From Salinisphaera sp040361255 (lineage in GTDB: Bacteria; Pseudomonadota; Gammaproteobacteria; Nevskiales; Salinisphaeraceae): a stretch of 64,000 nt of DNA. Below the pieces are notes generated by a model. That model was not told the DNA's origin, searched no databases, and saw only the letters and a list, made by a program, of their open reading frames with translations. Positions 63,378 through 64,000 of the stretch are shown here, one piece after another (position 1 is the first letter of the stretch; each line of letters opens with the position of its first letter). Made by a program: the position numbers and the translations under genes. The stretch spans positions 105,056 through 169,055 of the forward strand of contig NZ_APNG01000009.1 in assembly GCF_040361255.1 (NCBI RefSeq), written 5' to 3'.

Positions 63378-63923
63378 ATGGCACTCGCGCTGGCGCTCGT
63401 TATCGTGCTGCTTACCCGCGCGACACTGGACTATGTCTGGATCGGTAGCGTGCCGGCACCCTGCGAGCGCGTGAAAACGCCCGCGACCACGGCGATCGTG
63501 CTTAGCGGCGGGCCGGACTATCGCCGCACTCGCCGCGCGGTGGGCCTGTTCAAGGCCGGACAGGTGGATCGCATCGTGTTCTCGGGCGCCGGGCACGGGG
63601 GTGATTCGGCGGTCCGTCTGGCCCGCGAAGCGGCGCGACTTGGCGTGCCGCAAAAACGCATCCTCGTGGAGCGCGCGGCGCGTTCGACCTATGAAAATCT
63701 GGCCAACAGCTGTGCCCTGGCCGCTGTGCGCGATGCCCAGCGGCTGGCGATCGTGACCGACCAGCACCATAGTTATCGCGCCTATCTGACCGCCCGTGCC
63801 CAATGCGCCCAGCCCGAGATCTGCTCGGCCGCCGCACCCGTGCCGCTGACTGCGCAACGCCGGCGCAGCGAAGCGATGAAACTGTTCGCCTATCAGCTGC
63901 TCGGCCGCGCCGCCTGGTGGTGA
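63378..63923 (+). CDS. YdcF/SanA-like (DUF218) membrane-anchored protein
   Basis: The 181-residue protein has an N-terminal membrane anchor (LALALVIVLL) and the DUF218 fold: AIVLSGGPDYRRTRRAVGLFKAGQVDRIVFSG, AARLGVPQKRILVERAARSTYENL and IVTDQHHSYRA. Members act in envelope or peptidoglycan biology, as SanA and ElyC do. The role here is not known. The last ~75 bases of the window hold no gene I can identify. Confidence 0.82.
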   Translation: MALALALVIVLLTRATLDYVWIGSVPAPCERVKTPATTAIVLSGGPDYRRTRRAVGLFKAGQVDRIVFSGAGHGGDSAVRLAREAARLGVPQKRILVERAARSTYENLANSCALAAVRDAQRLAIVTDQHHSYRAYLTARAQCAQPEICSAAAPVPLTAQRRRSEAMKLFAYQLLGRAAWW

Positions 63924-64000
63924 CAGCCAGCGACGACCGCGTTATGCGGGCCTAGCTGTGTAAACCCACCAGGTTGTTCACGCCGATGCCGAGTGTGCTG

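Overview
The window is bacterial and almost certainly gammaproteobacterial. The evidence is the linkage nudJ-mnmA-hflD, the linkage fabD-fabG-acpP-fabF-pabB-pabC-mltG-tmk-holB-pilZ, a DeaD-type helicase and an E. coli-like FadH. Most of the DNA is GC-rich with strong third-position G/C bias. A halotolerant or marine, GC-rich gammaproteobacterium (for example a Salinisphaera-like organism) would fit, but that is inference from gene content. No rRNA, tRNA or CRISPR array was seen.

Bases 1-9630 look like an acquired accessory block with clearly lower GC and different codon use. It is one co-directional run: the end of an RND adaptor, a CzcA/CusA heavy-metal RND pump, an EptA/MCR-type phosphoethanolamine transferase, an NhaA Na+/H+ antiporter, a PII-like protein, a CzcD-type zinc/cobalt/cadmium exporter and a secreted Sel1-repeat protein. 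It ends in a degraded stretch with an IS3-like transposase trace. It then abuts the last ~110 codons of a second, GC-rich czcA (9634-9970), probably the stump of a resident pump gene.

Bases 9970-16100 hold small membrane proteins and a sulfide/persulfide module: an ETHE1/Blh-type persulfide dioxygenase divergent from two YeeE/YedE half-transporters. A CsoR/CstR-type operator lies in the divergent promoter. A CsoR-family repressor gene lies next door but has lost its N-terminal half in a deletion that also removed most of a multidrug RND permease; the adaptor lipoprotein of that pump is still intact.

Bases 16300-33240 carry a YbaY-MliC lipoprotein, a 3-methyladenine glycosylase, a catabolic module (flavin monooxygenase, SDR dehydrogenase, AcoR-like sigma-54 regulator), fadH, an APC permease with a VanX-type dipeptidase, recQ-trhA, and a long-chain fadE divergent from a TetR regulator.

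Bases 33280-47350 are core genome: the fatty-acid/folate/replication cluster on the minus strand, then nudJ-mnmA-hflD and acnA on the plus strand. Bases 47560-64000 hold a YcgR-like PilZ protein, cspA, a DUF188 protein, an ethanolamine operon (eutB-eutC-permease) without microcompartment genes, a DEAD-box helicase, a DadA-like dehydrogenase behind a tandem glycine riboswitch, a cupin protein, a diguanylate cyclase, a beta-carbonic anhydrase, a class V aminotransferase, an ACP phosphodiesterase and several envelope or unknown proteins.

The most notable points are the mosaic czc locus, the beheaded CsoR-type repressor beside an intact operator, and the glycine riboswitch controlling an amino-acid dehydrogenase.
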